Assembly: GCA_038501785.1 (NCBI GenBank) | Contig: JBAMJR010000065.1 | Location: 5,716,501-5,780,500, forward strand | Origin: Myoxocephalus aenaeus | Taxonomy: Eukaryota; Chordata; Actinopteri; Perciformes; Cottidae | DNA: 64,000 bases | Reading direction: 5' to 3' | Part shown: in pieces, positions 48,399 to 59,661 of the stretch | Layout of the letters: each line of letters opens with the position of its first letter | Numbering within the stretch: position 1 is the stretch's first letter | Notes under the pieces: generated by a model | Database searches by the model: none | Seen by the model: the letters and a program-made list of their open reading frames with translations, nothing else | What the model was told of the DNA's origin: nothing | Made by a program: the position numbers and the translations under genes

Positions 48399-49289
48399 TG
48401 AATGCTTTGTTTGGCGCTGAAAGATTTCTGTTAGCGTTAAAGCAGTTTTAAGGCGGCGGAGGCCGCGACTCCCAGGGAATTCATATTCGACATATTTGGC
48501 AGCACAGGATTTATGCCCAATCCCATTATTTAGCGCCTTTATGTGGTGTAGTGATAAGGGGTGTGGTAATTCGGCTTCTGGAAATCATGTCCAGCAGTTA
48601 ATGAGCCTGATCCTCCCTAACATTGACCAAGCCGTACCATATCCTTACCCCATAGATACTTTACAGCGATACGCAAAAGCCCCGTTTCCACTGGACGAAA
48701 AACCCATTAGCAGCCGCTAACATCTGGATTTTGTCTCGAGTGGAAAGGTTACAATCGGCCTTCATTCCCGCGACTCTTCAGTAGTCTATGGTATTTATCG
48801 GCTCCAGCTCCAACCTGCAGTGATGGAAGCGTGACATTCAGGTGGGCGCTCACATTTTCGCCCCCTTTTTTTTCCGACACAATTTTGTCCTCTCAGCCAC
48901 AAATTCCATCCATCCCAGACATTGTTCCAAATTAGTCTGCCAGAGGCTGAATAAGTTACCGGCATAAATAAAGATGTAACCATCGGAACATTTCCATTCT
49001 CCATGCCGCTTTCAACCATCTACTTTTACCCTATTTTAAGTGTGTGACGTCAAATGTGACATACAGAAGGGCGTATTTATCTACTGGTTATGGGAAGGAA
49101 GTACATCTCCTTTCGAAGAACAGCATTAATGTCCACATTTTGGTAGAAAAAGGGATATAATGCTTTGCGGCACCATATCCACAATTTGTCTGGCAGGTCG
49201 GGGGCAAAAGAACAAGAGGGTATTGATTCCTCAGCTCTCATTTGTTCTTTTTTTCTTCTTTTTCGGTCGCCTGTGTGCTGAGTAACAGC
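48399..49289. other. Unique non-coding sequence
   Basis: No gene or repeat recognised. Open frames do not exceed 74 codons. Confidence 0.5.
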
Positions 49290-49570
49290 TCTCCACCCCA
49301 TGCATAAATTAAATTATGGGAATATTCTCTGCGACGGAAATGAGAAGATATCAATGAGTGGAAGATGCAGATTCTTGCACCATGTTGGAGATTTAGAAAA
49401 CGTATAGCATTAAGGGCTCAATCAGGATTGTATTATATCGCATATTGTTTTTCAATGGCTTTAACGGAGAGATAATCTGTACCTTTCAGGCAAATGCATC
49501 GCGGCACTGGCTTTCAGCTCTTTAAATGATTATGAGTATCTCTCCACTTCAAGTTTAGCGTGATGCTGTC
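49290..49570. promoter_or_regulatory. Candidate conserved non-coding block (unverified)
   Basis: Repeat-free sequence containing TAAATTAAATTATGGG, GGAGATAATCTG and TTTAAATGATTATGAG words. Texture is like a conserved enhancer; support is composition only. Confidence 0.27.
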
Positions 49571-52500
49571 TTCGCTTATCTTCATTTAGCCAGACGGCCG
49601 ACTGAACACTGTGAGGGAGGGGGGGGGGAGGAGGACAAAGACATGGATTTTATCATGACTCAATTAAAAGTTTCTTTTCTTCTACTGGCAACATAGACAC
49701 AGATTGGCTTCTGTGTGTGTGTGTGTGTGTGTTGGAATACAAGATGAGATGTGACTGTACTGCTCAGACTGCTAGCAGCAGGGGCGGCGGCTGCAGTCTC
49801 ATCTCTCCTCACTGTCGGAGCAGTCGACCACAGTTACGCTACACCTCACCGCTAACAAATCCATCCACACCGTCATCCCTTTTCTTGCTCCACGAGGACA
49901 ATTTGGTGTGACATTAACATGCATCGCGAGTCACGAGGTTGCAGAGGCAGAAGGCGCACTGGATCTCGCGGGAAGCAAAAGATCGACTTTCGATCGATCG
50001 ATCGATCGCTCATACGCGCTCAGTGTGAAATAATGAGCTTGAGCTACTGATTTTTACTTCAAAGGCCACCAGTTATTGTCACCTGCTGTGCTTTTGTCTG
50101 TGCCCATTTCTTTCTCTTTTCATCGTTTCCCGCTGTCTTACTCAATTTCTCCCACCAATTCCTCCACGTCCCGGCCCTTTGTCTTGGCCTCCAGCCCTCC
50201 GTGGCCCTCCTCCTTTCCTCTTTGTCTCCGTCTCTGTCTCCCTTTCACTCATATTCCCCCCTCGCTAATTCTAATTAAAGGCAAGAAATGTCATCTTTTA
50301 TTAATGACGCTGTTAATGAAACAGGGGCCGCTTTAGTCAGGGACAAAAGTTGTCACCAATTAATTCTACGTAATTAAAGTTAAAGAATTCTCCCGGGAGA
50401 GTGTTTTGCGCTCGTACTCCCATGGTGCAGTGCGCGTGTTGTTTTTACCCATATGCTAAAAGCCTGGAAACCTTTTCATGCCCAGAGGCTATAATCTACG
50501 GAAGGTATGCACGGTGGACTGGAAGTCCTCCTGCAATTCTCTTTGTATTTCCCAGGGCTAAATCATTTAGAGTAATTCAGCAAATTTCCTTGTGGTGAGG
50601 TTAAGATAAACATTGTCATGCATTTCGGATTTTTACGTGCGTTGCGGAGTCAATTCGCTTCAAGGAGCTGAGAGATTTAGTTACTTCTCACGTCTGAACT
50701 TTAGGGCGAGTTAAGTCGACAGATAATCAAACGGCTGGAAGCTCTTTCCGCCGTCTCCCGCCTCTCTCGAATCTCTCCCCAAACAGCAGACAGACTCGGG
50801 CTCATTTTTACTGAACAGGACCTGAACGCATCACGATGTAACTGAACGTAATCTTCGTCCGTCGGCCGTTAGCGGCGCCGCCGACGTTACTAGTTTTGGT
50901 TATTTCCAATGTAACATTATCAAAGATCGGCGACTTGAAAAGCATGCATGCCGATGTCCTGATTGCATATTCATAGACAAGAAACACGCATAAAAAAAAA
51001 AAAAAAGTACACGCTCACCCTCCCTCCTCCACCCAGCATGTCAGGATTCTTTCATTTGTCCCAGCAGTGTGCCCTTTTCTCTGGTTGCTCTACCTCATGT
51101 GGAGCGAGAAGAATGGACAGACGCACTGAGGGCCTAATTAACCCTAATTAAAGACTAAGAATTGAAATAGAAAAGTGAGCTGAAGCCTTTATATGCCACT
51201 GCACCACTTATTTCCTTCCTTCTGTTCCTTACTTCTTTGGATTGTTCTTGGTAACTTAATGGTAGCTTTCTCAAAGGTCAAGTTGGGGGCCATTGGAGTC
51301 CATTGAAAACAACATTGAGACCGAAGTGAAGGAACAACAATAACCCTGTTGCTGCTGGTCATGTCCAAATGATTTCTACCCAGGCACTGTTAGCATGTGT
51401 GTGTCCCTTTCTGCTGTACACACTGTCAGCTGTATTTTCCGAGGTCTACGGCCTTGCCGGGGACGATGTGGCAGCCTCATTATTTAGCAGCCTTGTGGGC
51501 CGCCCTGGTAAGGCTCCTTATTTCGGGCCAAAAAAGAAAGGATGGAAAAGTGTCCACGCCTGTGATTTTATGGAGCCTGTTCTCCACCTTGCTCTTCATC
51601 CTATCCTCCACATAGGAGGCAGATTATACGGCCGACTAACGATGTCACTCTAAATGAATGAACGGAGCTGCCAATTGTACGGCTGCCACCACCGCCCACC
51701 CGCAAAGCCCATCTCCCCTCGCTAATGATTAAATAACGTTACACTTACTCCTTTCCTTCCCTCTTCTCATTCCCCTGCGGCTGCACTTCTACCTCACCTT
51801 CTCCGAGCTTTCAAACTAGCTCGTTACTGTCCCAGATGAGAAGAAAAATTGGAAATGGTATCCTATCTCCTCTCTGGATGGACGGATGGACGGTTGGGCG
51901 CTTTCATGATTGTTTTTCTTTAGCTGGCACAACACAGAGCTCAGGAGCGGCGTAATGGCGTTCTCAGAGGTTTGACAAGGTGGATCTAGCCGCTGCCGCT
52001 GCATTGTGCTTATTGCGGATTGGGGTGGTGGAGTTAATGTGATTTCTGACTGAAGGATGGTGAGAGTAGGTTGAAAATGTGATGTCTAAAGACCGTTGGG
52101 CATTTCTCAGTGTGTGTGCGGAAAGGGAAGAAGAAAGAAAGAGATGGTATTGCTCATATGTCTATTTTGCACCATCGCAATATACGGAACAAGAAGGATT
52201 GCGCGTGTGTAATGTTTGTCTGTATCTCTGTGTACGCGGGTAAGTGTGCTTTTTGTTTTGCCAAAGACTTGATGTCATTCCTCGACTGTCTCGCTGCCCC
52301 CGAGGCTAGTTTTGATATGCTGGTATCTGATTTGGCACCCTTCTGCACTACCTCATAACTCCATCGCCCTGAAGGAAACCGAAATTGCACGGCCTCTCCG
52401 TTCTGTCCATCCGTTGCCTTTTCCTTCGCGGCGCTGATCCGACGGGTGTCCGTCCATCACGATGCCCTAATGAATGTCCAGAGACGCTTTGTTTCACCCC

Positions 52501-53397
52501 CGCCGGCACCAAGGCCTTTCTGATGAGATTGGAGACCGCCACTGTACATACACGGCCTTTTTGAAATTCTTTCAGCATATTACTGCCGAGTTCCTCTTTT
52601 GTTGCTGGAGAATAGAACGTCCTATTATTTGGATCTCTGATTGCTTGATATCATTTGCTGTGATCTGATATGATGCGACAGAATGTGTCACTTTTGGTAT
52701 CTAATATCTGCGATTCCCACAGTTTTCATTCCCTATCTCTGCACAGAAAAAGAAAAGAAAAACGTTGCTCAGGTCTAATCCTGTTAATGCTCAAATCTGA
52801 TTATGGGCTGTGGCCTGTAGCACAAAGATCTTATGTGTGTGTTTGTGTGGTTTAATATGGAGCATACAATGTGTAAAGGATGACAAAGACAATATGATGG
52901 AGTCTGAATATCCATTTTTTTCACTGTTTAAGACAAAAATATCTTTCTCTTACAAAAAATAGAATCTGAATGCATCTTTGGTGGAAAAGCACATTCTGAG
53001 AATCAAATCAGCGCGAACGTTGAAACATCGACTGATGAAATATTGATTGATAAACATCAAGAAATACTTTGGCTGTAATTCAATACCTGACCTTTCCGTT
53101 GGGATTGATGTCAGCAGTGTCGAGCACAGCCAATCTCAACAACCACAAACACTGTCAGAATATTAATTCATGAACCAAAAAGATGGTTATCATGTTCATC
53201 AAGTATTCCAGTGAGGCCCTAATGCTGAACTTAATTATTGTTAACAGCCTCCACTCAGATGCAACCTGTCAAGTTCTCACAAACGTCTGCAGTGCACACC
53301 ATTGATGAACATAATATTTCTAGTTGGTGAACTACTGGTTCCTTGTACTATATTATATGGAGATCTATCTGGAGGGTTATTATTGGGGGAGGGCAAT
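49571..53397. other. Long unique non-coding stretch
   Basis: No supportable gene in 3.8 kb. Holds a G-run at 49620-49628, a GT run at about 49713-49731, a perfect (CGAT)n run at 49991-50008, a pyrimidine-rich tract at about 50090-50260 and an A-run at 50992-51006. The 94-codon frame at 51369-51653 is the most protein-like in appearance, but I recognise nothing in it. Confidence 0.5.

Positions 53398-53437
<40 letters not shown>
53398..53437. repeat. (TTA)n microsatellite
   Basis: About 13 TTA triplets in a row, followed by AT-rich sequence. Such tails can mark a retrotransposon 3' end, but no element body is evident upstream. Confidence 0.95.
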
Positions 53438-53438
<1 letters not shown>

Positions 53439-54699
53439 ATACCTTATATTTATATATCTTTTAAATATATTTTTTTAATTCAGATTTTGTCTAAACTATG
53501 GAACATTTCTTAATTAATATGGCATATCCTGAAAAATCTATACAAATTGATCATAAAAAAAAGTTTAGCTATATTCCAGTTTTGATGTATGAACATGAGC
53601 TGTAGATGATGTTCGGGTCATAAAGATCTTTTTTTCATGCAATTTGCATGGGCGCAGTGGTCCGTGGATTATTGAGCGCGTTCAGGGATATGAATCCAAT
53701 ACTGTCGGTTTTCAGAGAAGATTTGAAAGGAAATAAAAAATAAAAAAAATAAACATCTCAACATGTTGATGAGGATTCACTGCTGTGTTATCCATATACA
53801 GATGGATAACATGGTGTCATCCATATACAGAGCTGAACATTTATATTGGCTCATACGTAGAAGCTGACTGATACATAATGAGTTCATGCAGATGTGGGTG
53901 GATGATAATTTACAGATTGAATAGAATTTCAAGGTCAGGGCCGTTGGATAATTGAGTATGTGCGTACTTACTTACATGGCGTTGAGGCAGAAAAATATCT
54001 TCTTTATAAAAAGCCTCCGTGAGGCTGCTGCTACCAGTTGTTTGGCTCATAAGTTAAACAATTTTTTTTATTTCTTTGAAGTTTGTTTTTCTTACTTTTT
54101 CTCTTTGTTCTTTTACCTTACCCGCCACAGCGTAACAAAAGAGACATTCATACCGTGTTATGGAATTGAAACCAAGGTATATCACTTGTCAGTCGTTGTC
54201 TCTGTTCACAGTGAGAGTGACAAAGAGAAAACACAGATGAAATGATGAAACAACTGTAAGATCTTTTATGTATCCTGGAAGAACCTTGTTCTTTTAAAAC
54301 AGGACATGACCAATGGCTGAGGTGACTCGGCTGCCCACCCTGCAAGTGTGTGTGTGTGTATGCGAGGGTGTGTGTGTTTGTGACAAGTTGATTGGGCCCC
54401 ATACGGTTGCTCGAAGGGCTTTTATCCAAGTGGGAGGCCGCTTGGGAGCAAGGAATGGATGCAAGAATAAATAGATGATCAACTAAGCATTACATGTGTG
54501 GTAGTATACAAAGCATTTTATCTTTAACAGTTGGAGTTCTTGTTTATGTCACGGAAACCTTTGGTTCAATCGTTTCCTCTTAAAGTATATTCACAGAGCT
54601 ATGTGAGCAACTTTTACATAAACATAGTCAGAGTTCTTCAACTGAAGCCTTAATAGGATGGGACTGGTATTACTAGGTGACCTTGTGTGATGTAGAGAA
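53438..54699. other. AT-rich unique sequence with small palindromes
   Basis: No gene. CATGCAATTTGCATG at 53636-53650 is a 7+7 bp palindrome containing the POU octamer word ATTTGCAT. TGTTATCCAT/ATGGATAACA forms a 10-bp hairpin with a 6-nt loop at 53786-53811, and TCCATATACAGA recurs at 53820. Confidence 0.5.
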
Positions 54700-55690
54700 T
54701 GATCAAGGTCATGTCCATACATCCTACAATAAGTCAATAATGAAAAAAAGATCAAGGTCATGTCCATACATCCTACACTAAGTAAATAATGTACAAATGA
54801 TTGAGGTTGAGGCCATATCCTACAATGAGTTAATAATGTAAAAAATCAAAGGTTGAGGCCATATATTGTACGGTAAGTCAATAACGTTAAAATCATCAAG
54901 GTCATGTTCATATATCGTAAAAATAAGTTAATAATGTATAAATTATCGGGCTTTAGGCCATACATCCTACAATATGTCAATAATGTAAAAATGATCGGTC
55001 ATATCCAAACATCGTACGATAAGTTAATAACGTAACCGTGATGGAGGTCATGTCCGTACATCGTACGATAAGTTGATAACGTAACCGTGATGGAGGTCAT
55101 GTCCGTACATCGTACGATAAGTTGATAACGTGATGGAGGTCATGTCTGTACATCGTACGATAAATTGATAACGTAACCGTGATGGAGGTCATGTCCGTAC
55201 ATCGTACGATAAGTTGATAACGTGATGGAGGTCATGTCTGTACATCGTACGATAAGTTGATAACGTGATGGAGGTCATGTCCGTACATCGTACGATAAGT
55301 TGATAACGTAACCGCGATGGAGGTCATGTCCAAACATCGTACGATAAGTTGATAACGTAACCGCGATGGAGGTCATGTCCGTACATCGTACGATAAGTTG
55401 ATAACGTAACCGCGATGGAGGTCATGTCCGTACATCGTACGATAAGTTGATAACGTAACCGCGATGGAGGTCATGTCCGTACATCGTACGATAAGTTGAT
55501 AACGTAACCGTGATGGAGGTCATGTCCGTACATCGTACGATAAGTTGATAACGTAACCGCGATGGAGGTCATGTCCGTACATCGTACGATAAGTTGATAA
55601 CGTAACCGTGATGGAGGTCATGTCCGTACATCGTACGATAAGTTGATAACGTAACCGCGATGGAGGTCATGTCCGTACATCGTACGATAA
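54700..55690. repeat. Minisatellite, 49-bp unit (43-bp variant), with degenerate flank
   Basis: From 55031 to 55690 there are 14 units (last one truncated) with period 49 bp, apart from three 43-bp steps that lack GTAACC-type bases (spacings ending at 55132, 55224 and 55267). Units are nearly identical, differing mainly at GTGATGG/GCGATGG and CCGTACAT/CTGTACAT. Each holds the perfect palindrome ATCGTACGAT and an AGGTCA word. Upstream, 54700-55030 has about seven much more divergent, AT-richer units. The array stops abruptly at 55690. There is no CRISPR-like spacer diversity and no coding frame. Confidence 0.95.
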
Positions 55691-56144
55691 ATCATGACAG
55701 AACAGAAGTTCATACAAGTTTTTCCTGAAGAGTAGTATTCCTCACGACAAAAGTGTTTCATATGAATAATTTTTTTTTAAATGGTGCCGTTCCCCTTTAA
55801 TCTCAGCAAGAGTGTCTCTGAAATCGTCCATTTCGGAAGTAATCTTAACCATAAAATGTTTTGTGAATTCAACCCTCTGAAATACAAGACAAGTAAACTT
55901 ACAACAGAAAGAGAACAGGGTGAGAGAGAGGGGGAAAGAGAGAGAGAGAGAGAGAAATCAATTAAACATGAATGCCAACCAGGGCGAGGGTTTCACTCTG
56001 TTTGTAATTGTAAATATTTGATAAGGGAAAAGACAACTCACTTAGCACACAGCCATATGCTAACAATGGCATTATGAGCTGCCAGGCGTGTGAAAGGCGT
56101 GACAGGGCCTCCCCTAGGCTCAGACTGCTGGGCATGCTGGTGTG
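55691..56144. other. Unique sequence with (GA)n
   Basis: No gene. A GA-rich purine run lies at about 55920-55957. Confidence 0.5.
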
Positions 56145-56172
56145 ACACACACACACACACACACACACACAC
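56145..56172. repeat. (CA)n microsatellite
   Basis: About 14 CA dinucleotides, then an ACCACACAC interruption. Confidence 0.94.
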
Positions 56173-56514
56173 CACACACGGTTGCATACTGCTGTTATGT
56201 CAGTGGAGTTTATCTCTGTATAGGATGACACTTCAGTTATTTGAGCCAAAACAACATCAAGCTGCCATAATGCTAGCTGCTGCTATGGGACCCCTGTCTG
56301 CCCCGCTGCTCTCAAGAGGGACCACATACCAGGCTCTGCATTACTCACACTTCACCTCCCCTCACCACCTGCTAACTTAAGGGTTGGATGCCCTTCAATG
56401 TCCCTGTCCCTCTTTATTTCCCCCCCCCCCCCCCTCTCTCTCTTTCAGTTCCCTCTCCAGTTTAAATTATTACAACTTGGGTGTTATTTTTAGCCACGCC
56501 AGCGGCGCCGCTCG

Positions 56515-56650
56515 TGGTCGGACTGAAGTATCTTAACAACTATTGGATGAAGAGCGATGGCATTTGGTGCAGATACATCCAGGGTTCCCACAGGAACCGG
56601 CTGCTAACAGCGAACCTTACTAACTCTCCTCGTGCTGACGGGTTCGCTGT
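56515..56650. repeat. Probable dispersed repeat fragment
   Basis: TATCTTAACAACTATTGGAT, then GGCATTTGGTGCAGATACAT and CCAGGGTTCCCACAGGAACC, resembles the widespread teleost motif 'CAACTATTGGATGGATTGCC...ATTTGGTACAGACATTC' as I recall it. No ends could be delimited. The 69-codon frame here is part of the repeat, not a gene. Confidence 0.5.
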
Positions 56651-57359
56651 TCACAGTAGTAGCATTATCGGGATAACGGGACGCCATTAGTCTCGAGCCC
56701 TGATCCCCGGCACCTACGGTGACATCCCTAACCATGCGACGCCCCAAACGGCAAACATAGCTTGTAACAACCCCAAATTTCCTTTGAACTTATTATTTTT
56801 CCCCCTGCAGTTTCCTCACTCAGCTTTCTTTTGACTCCTCGCGTCTCCCTCTCACTGTCTTCCTCTCTTTCTCCCCCACTGGTATTTTTTATTCTCCCTA
56901 GCTGCCGTCTCTCCCCGTTGCCTTGAACCACTCCTCACTAATTACTTCTTTCTCATGTCTCCTCCCTCCCCCTGCGACTAAATGACAGTAGATGTCTGGT
57001 CTTTTGATTCTCCTCCCATGCACACTCCTCACAGTTACAACAGCTACATTGTCTGACATTAAGCCGCTCACACTTTACAGGCCTCCCCACCCCCAAGTGG
57101 AAAGTGTCACTTCATTTAAGGGGAGCTGACGAAGAGGCTTCCTCCACTGCCTCCCGCTGTCTGCTTTCTGCCGAATGAGAACGGAGATGCTCGCCCGGTG
57201 ATGAGGGTGATGAGGGCGGTCAAGGTGGGCGGAGAGCGGCCTTTTAGCCGGCAGCAACCGGATGTGTGAGACGCCTGCAGATTATTGTTTATTACATGCT
57301 TGTGTTTAGCCTGGCGAGTGTGTGTGTTTCTTTAATGGCCTTTCCATGAATATTACATG
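56651..57359. other. Unique sequence, pyrimidine-rich in part
   Basis: No gene. 56800-56980 is C/T-rich. Confidence 0.5.
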
Positions 57360-57690
57360 TGTGGGGAGGAGATTGAGAGGAAATATGACAATAGAGCAGA
57401 GCAGAACAAAAAAGGGGGGAGGAGGAGGAGGAGGGAGGGAAAGGGAGATAGGAGGGGAAATAGAAGCAGAGAATGAAAAGGATAAAATTGAAATGACTTG
57501 AATAGAACGGAGTTTAAAAGAGGAAAGCAGGAGATGAGTTGAGAGAAGAGGATGGACGATGACAATATAACAAAACAACAGGGAAGAAGAGAGGGGAATA
57601 AAACAATTCAGTCGGATTGAAATGCCTTGAATTGAGCTGAATTTAAACCGACGAGAGGGAGAGAAAGGGGAGAGGGGAGTCACTGGCCAG
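57360..57690. repeat. Purine-rich tract with internal degenerate duplication
   Basis: About 330 bp almost devoid of C on the plus strand. ATGACAATAGAGCAGAGCAG (57387) recurs as ATGACAATATAACAAAACAA (57559), and TTGAAATGACTTGAATAGAA (57488) as TTGAAATGCCTTGAATTGAG (57617). This indicates an old duplication in which unit 1 has gained about 43 bases of G/A repeats. The minus-strand Ser/Leu/Pro-rich frame (125 codons) is a by-product. Confidence 0.6.
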
Positions 57691-59621
57691 TGTGTGTGCA
57701 GTGTGAATGTTGAGCAGGCGATTCTGCTGGTTTACCTCGGCATGCTCAAATGGGCTGCCCAGCTCACACTGAGGGAGCCTTGTTTATGGAGAGAGGACCG
57801 ACTCCTCCAATCAAACATGTATGAGACACACACACACACACACACACTGCTTCTCTCTCCGTCTCCGACACATGCACAATCTCCACACAAACACGGGCCA
57901 CTCTGGAGACATCACAGTGGCACAAAAGGCACACATGACGGAATAGGCAGACACGCACACACCCCATCTCTGACGCACACCTGGGGAGCCAGAGTATTTA
58001 CTTTACGGCACAGAACCTCCATTGTCGGGCCTTTGGGGGGTCTCCGGTGTGCGTAGGTGTGCGCGTAATAACGACGCTCACCCACCTCTCTGCCTCTCCC
58101 TTAACCACACGCAACAAAACACACAAACCAACAGAGAGATGATGTACGTCGCAGCAGAAGCTTACGCCGCGTATTCCCACCGCTGGTCCTCTCTCCTGAT
58201 GGAGTTTAGCAGTCGCCTTGCCTGAGGAGACCCGCTGCTTTCAGCTTTAATTTGACGAAGTGGAATGGACGGCGCGAAGAAAGAAATAAATAAAAGGAAA
58301 AACCTTCAAGCTTACATCTTAGAGCGTGCATGTTCATTTTTCAAATGTTATTTTAATTACTTCATTATGCACAAGATAACATATGCGCAGACGTTATTTA
58401 TTTCATTTTCAGCCCAAGGTGACGACCCAGACAGCAGAAGAAATCTATTACAATGTCCTCACAGCTAACAGTCATCTTCCGTTTCTGCACTGGAATTAGG
58501 AAGAAAAGGTGTTCACGTGTGATGCTGAAGTGAGAGCGAATGAGACATTCTGAGTGTGTGTGTGTGTGTGTGTGTGAAGACTGCATGTAGAAGACAGGGA
58601 TGAATCCGCTCCCAGTGAATATTCCCTTGCCGTTTTACTTTTCACTAATTTAAATTACCTTGATCTACGGTAATTTAAAACATCGCCGCGAGCGAGACAC
58701 TCGAACGAGGAAGGCCACGAAGGGACAAAAATTATGCTGAAGTTGATTTTTAATTTTTCGAACTTCAGAGCTAAAAACAGCCTGTACAATTCCAACATTC
58801 AGATTACTCGTGGTGTGCTGGTTTTGTATAATAGTTTAAGGCCCAATGAGGGTCTTGTGGTGCTGCTTTCCATTCTGAATTCCTTTTATGAGAGCTGACA
58901 CTCAGTTGTGAGCATTTCTTTCTTGATTGCAAAATATTTCGTGGAATTGGAATCAATTCATCCTGCATATGTACACCATGTTGTAATTGCAGATGAGAGA
59001 TATGCAGAAAAGGATGGATTGTCCTTTACCAATCTACACTGAAATATAACCAGCTTTTACACTGGTTTTCAGTATTTTTTTTGTCCCCATATTCATCCAA
59101 AATTGTGTGTTTTGCTACAAAAAGACTCTTCCAATGCTTCCAATAAGTGAACTTAAAAAAAATTGCTGCTCTTTCTTAGTAGAGGGACAATATAATCTAA
59201 AACATACTATTTTAAGTGCATTTTTCAACTGTTACGGCTCTATTTCTGTGCCAAAGCTGTGACATTTACTTGCACGACCATGACAATGAGATCTCTCACT
59301 TGTGCTAAAAATAGATGCTCAAGGCTGGCCATTGGATGTCTATACATATTCAACAAAAGTGCGCCTGGAGGTGACGGCGCCGAGTGATCTCGATTTAAAT
59401 AATTTGAATGACCCAAAGGTGTCGAACGTTCTGTGTACATGGAAGGGTCACTGCTCCTTTTTATTGCCGAATCTATCCAGCGGGACGGGGCGGGGCGGGG
59501 CACGGCCAGAAATCCCTCATTGTTGCTCCCCACTACCGACCGCTGGTGCGTCACCGATATCGAGCGATATCGCAACCTGTCACACACTCCACTGCCAAAA
59601 CTGACACTGACTCCTTCGCTC

Positions 59622-59624
<3 letters not shown>
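57691..59624. other. Unique non-coding sequence with CA/GT runs
   Basis: CA run at about 57825-57847 and GT run at 58555-58576. An 11-bp hairpin (TTTAAATTACC / GGTAATTTAAA, 9-nt loop) lies at 58649-58679. 58700-59260 is AT-rich, repeat-poor and could hold a regulatory block. No gene. Confidence 0.5.

Positions 59625-59657
<33 letters not shown>
59625..59657. repeat. (GT)n microsatellite
   Basis: About 16 GT dinucleotides. The 247-codon frame that crosses it (59408-60151), the longest in the window, is therefore suspect. Confidence 0.95.

Positions 59658-59661
<4 letters not shown>

Noticed and set aside
51369..51653. 94-codon frame with a hydrophobic N-terminus, possible secreted peptide
   Set aside because: Appearance only. 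No conserved motif, no cleavage-site context I would trust, and a competing frame overlaps it.
53398..53437. TTA repeat as the tail of a LINE copy
   Set aside because: No recognisable element body upstream; it is better treated as a plain microsatellite.
54700..55690. CRISPR array
   Set aside because: The units are contiguous near-identical repeats without unique spacers, and the genome is vertebrate. It is a minisatellite.
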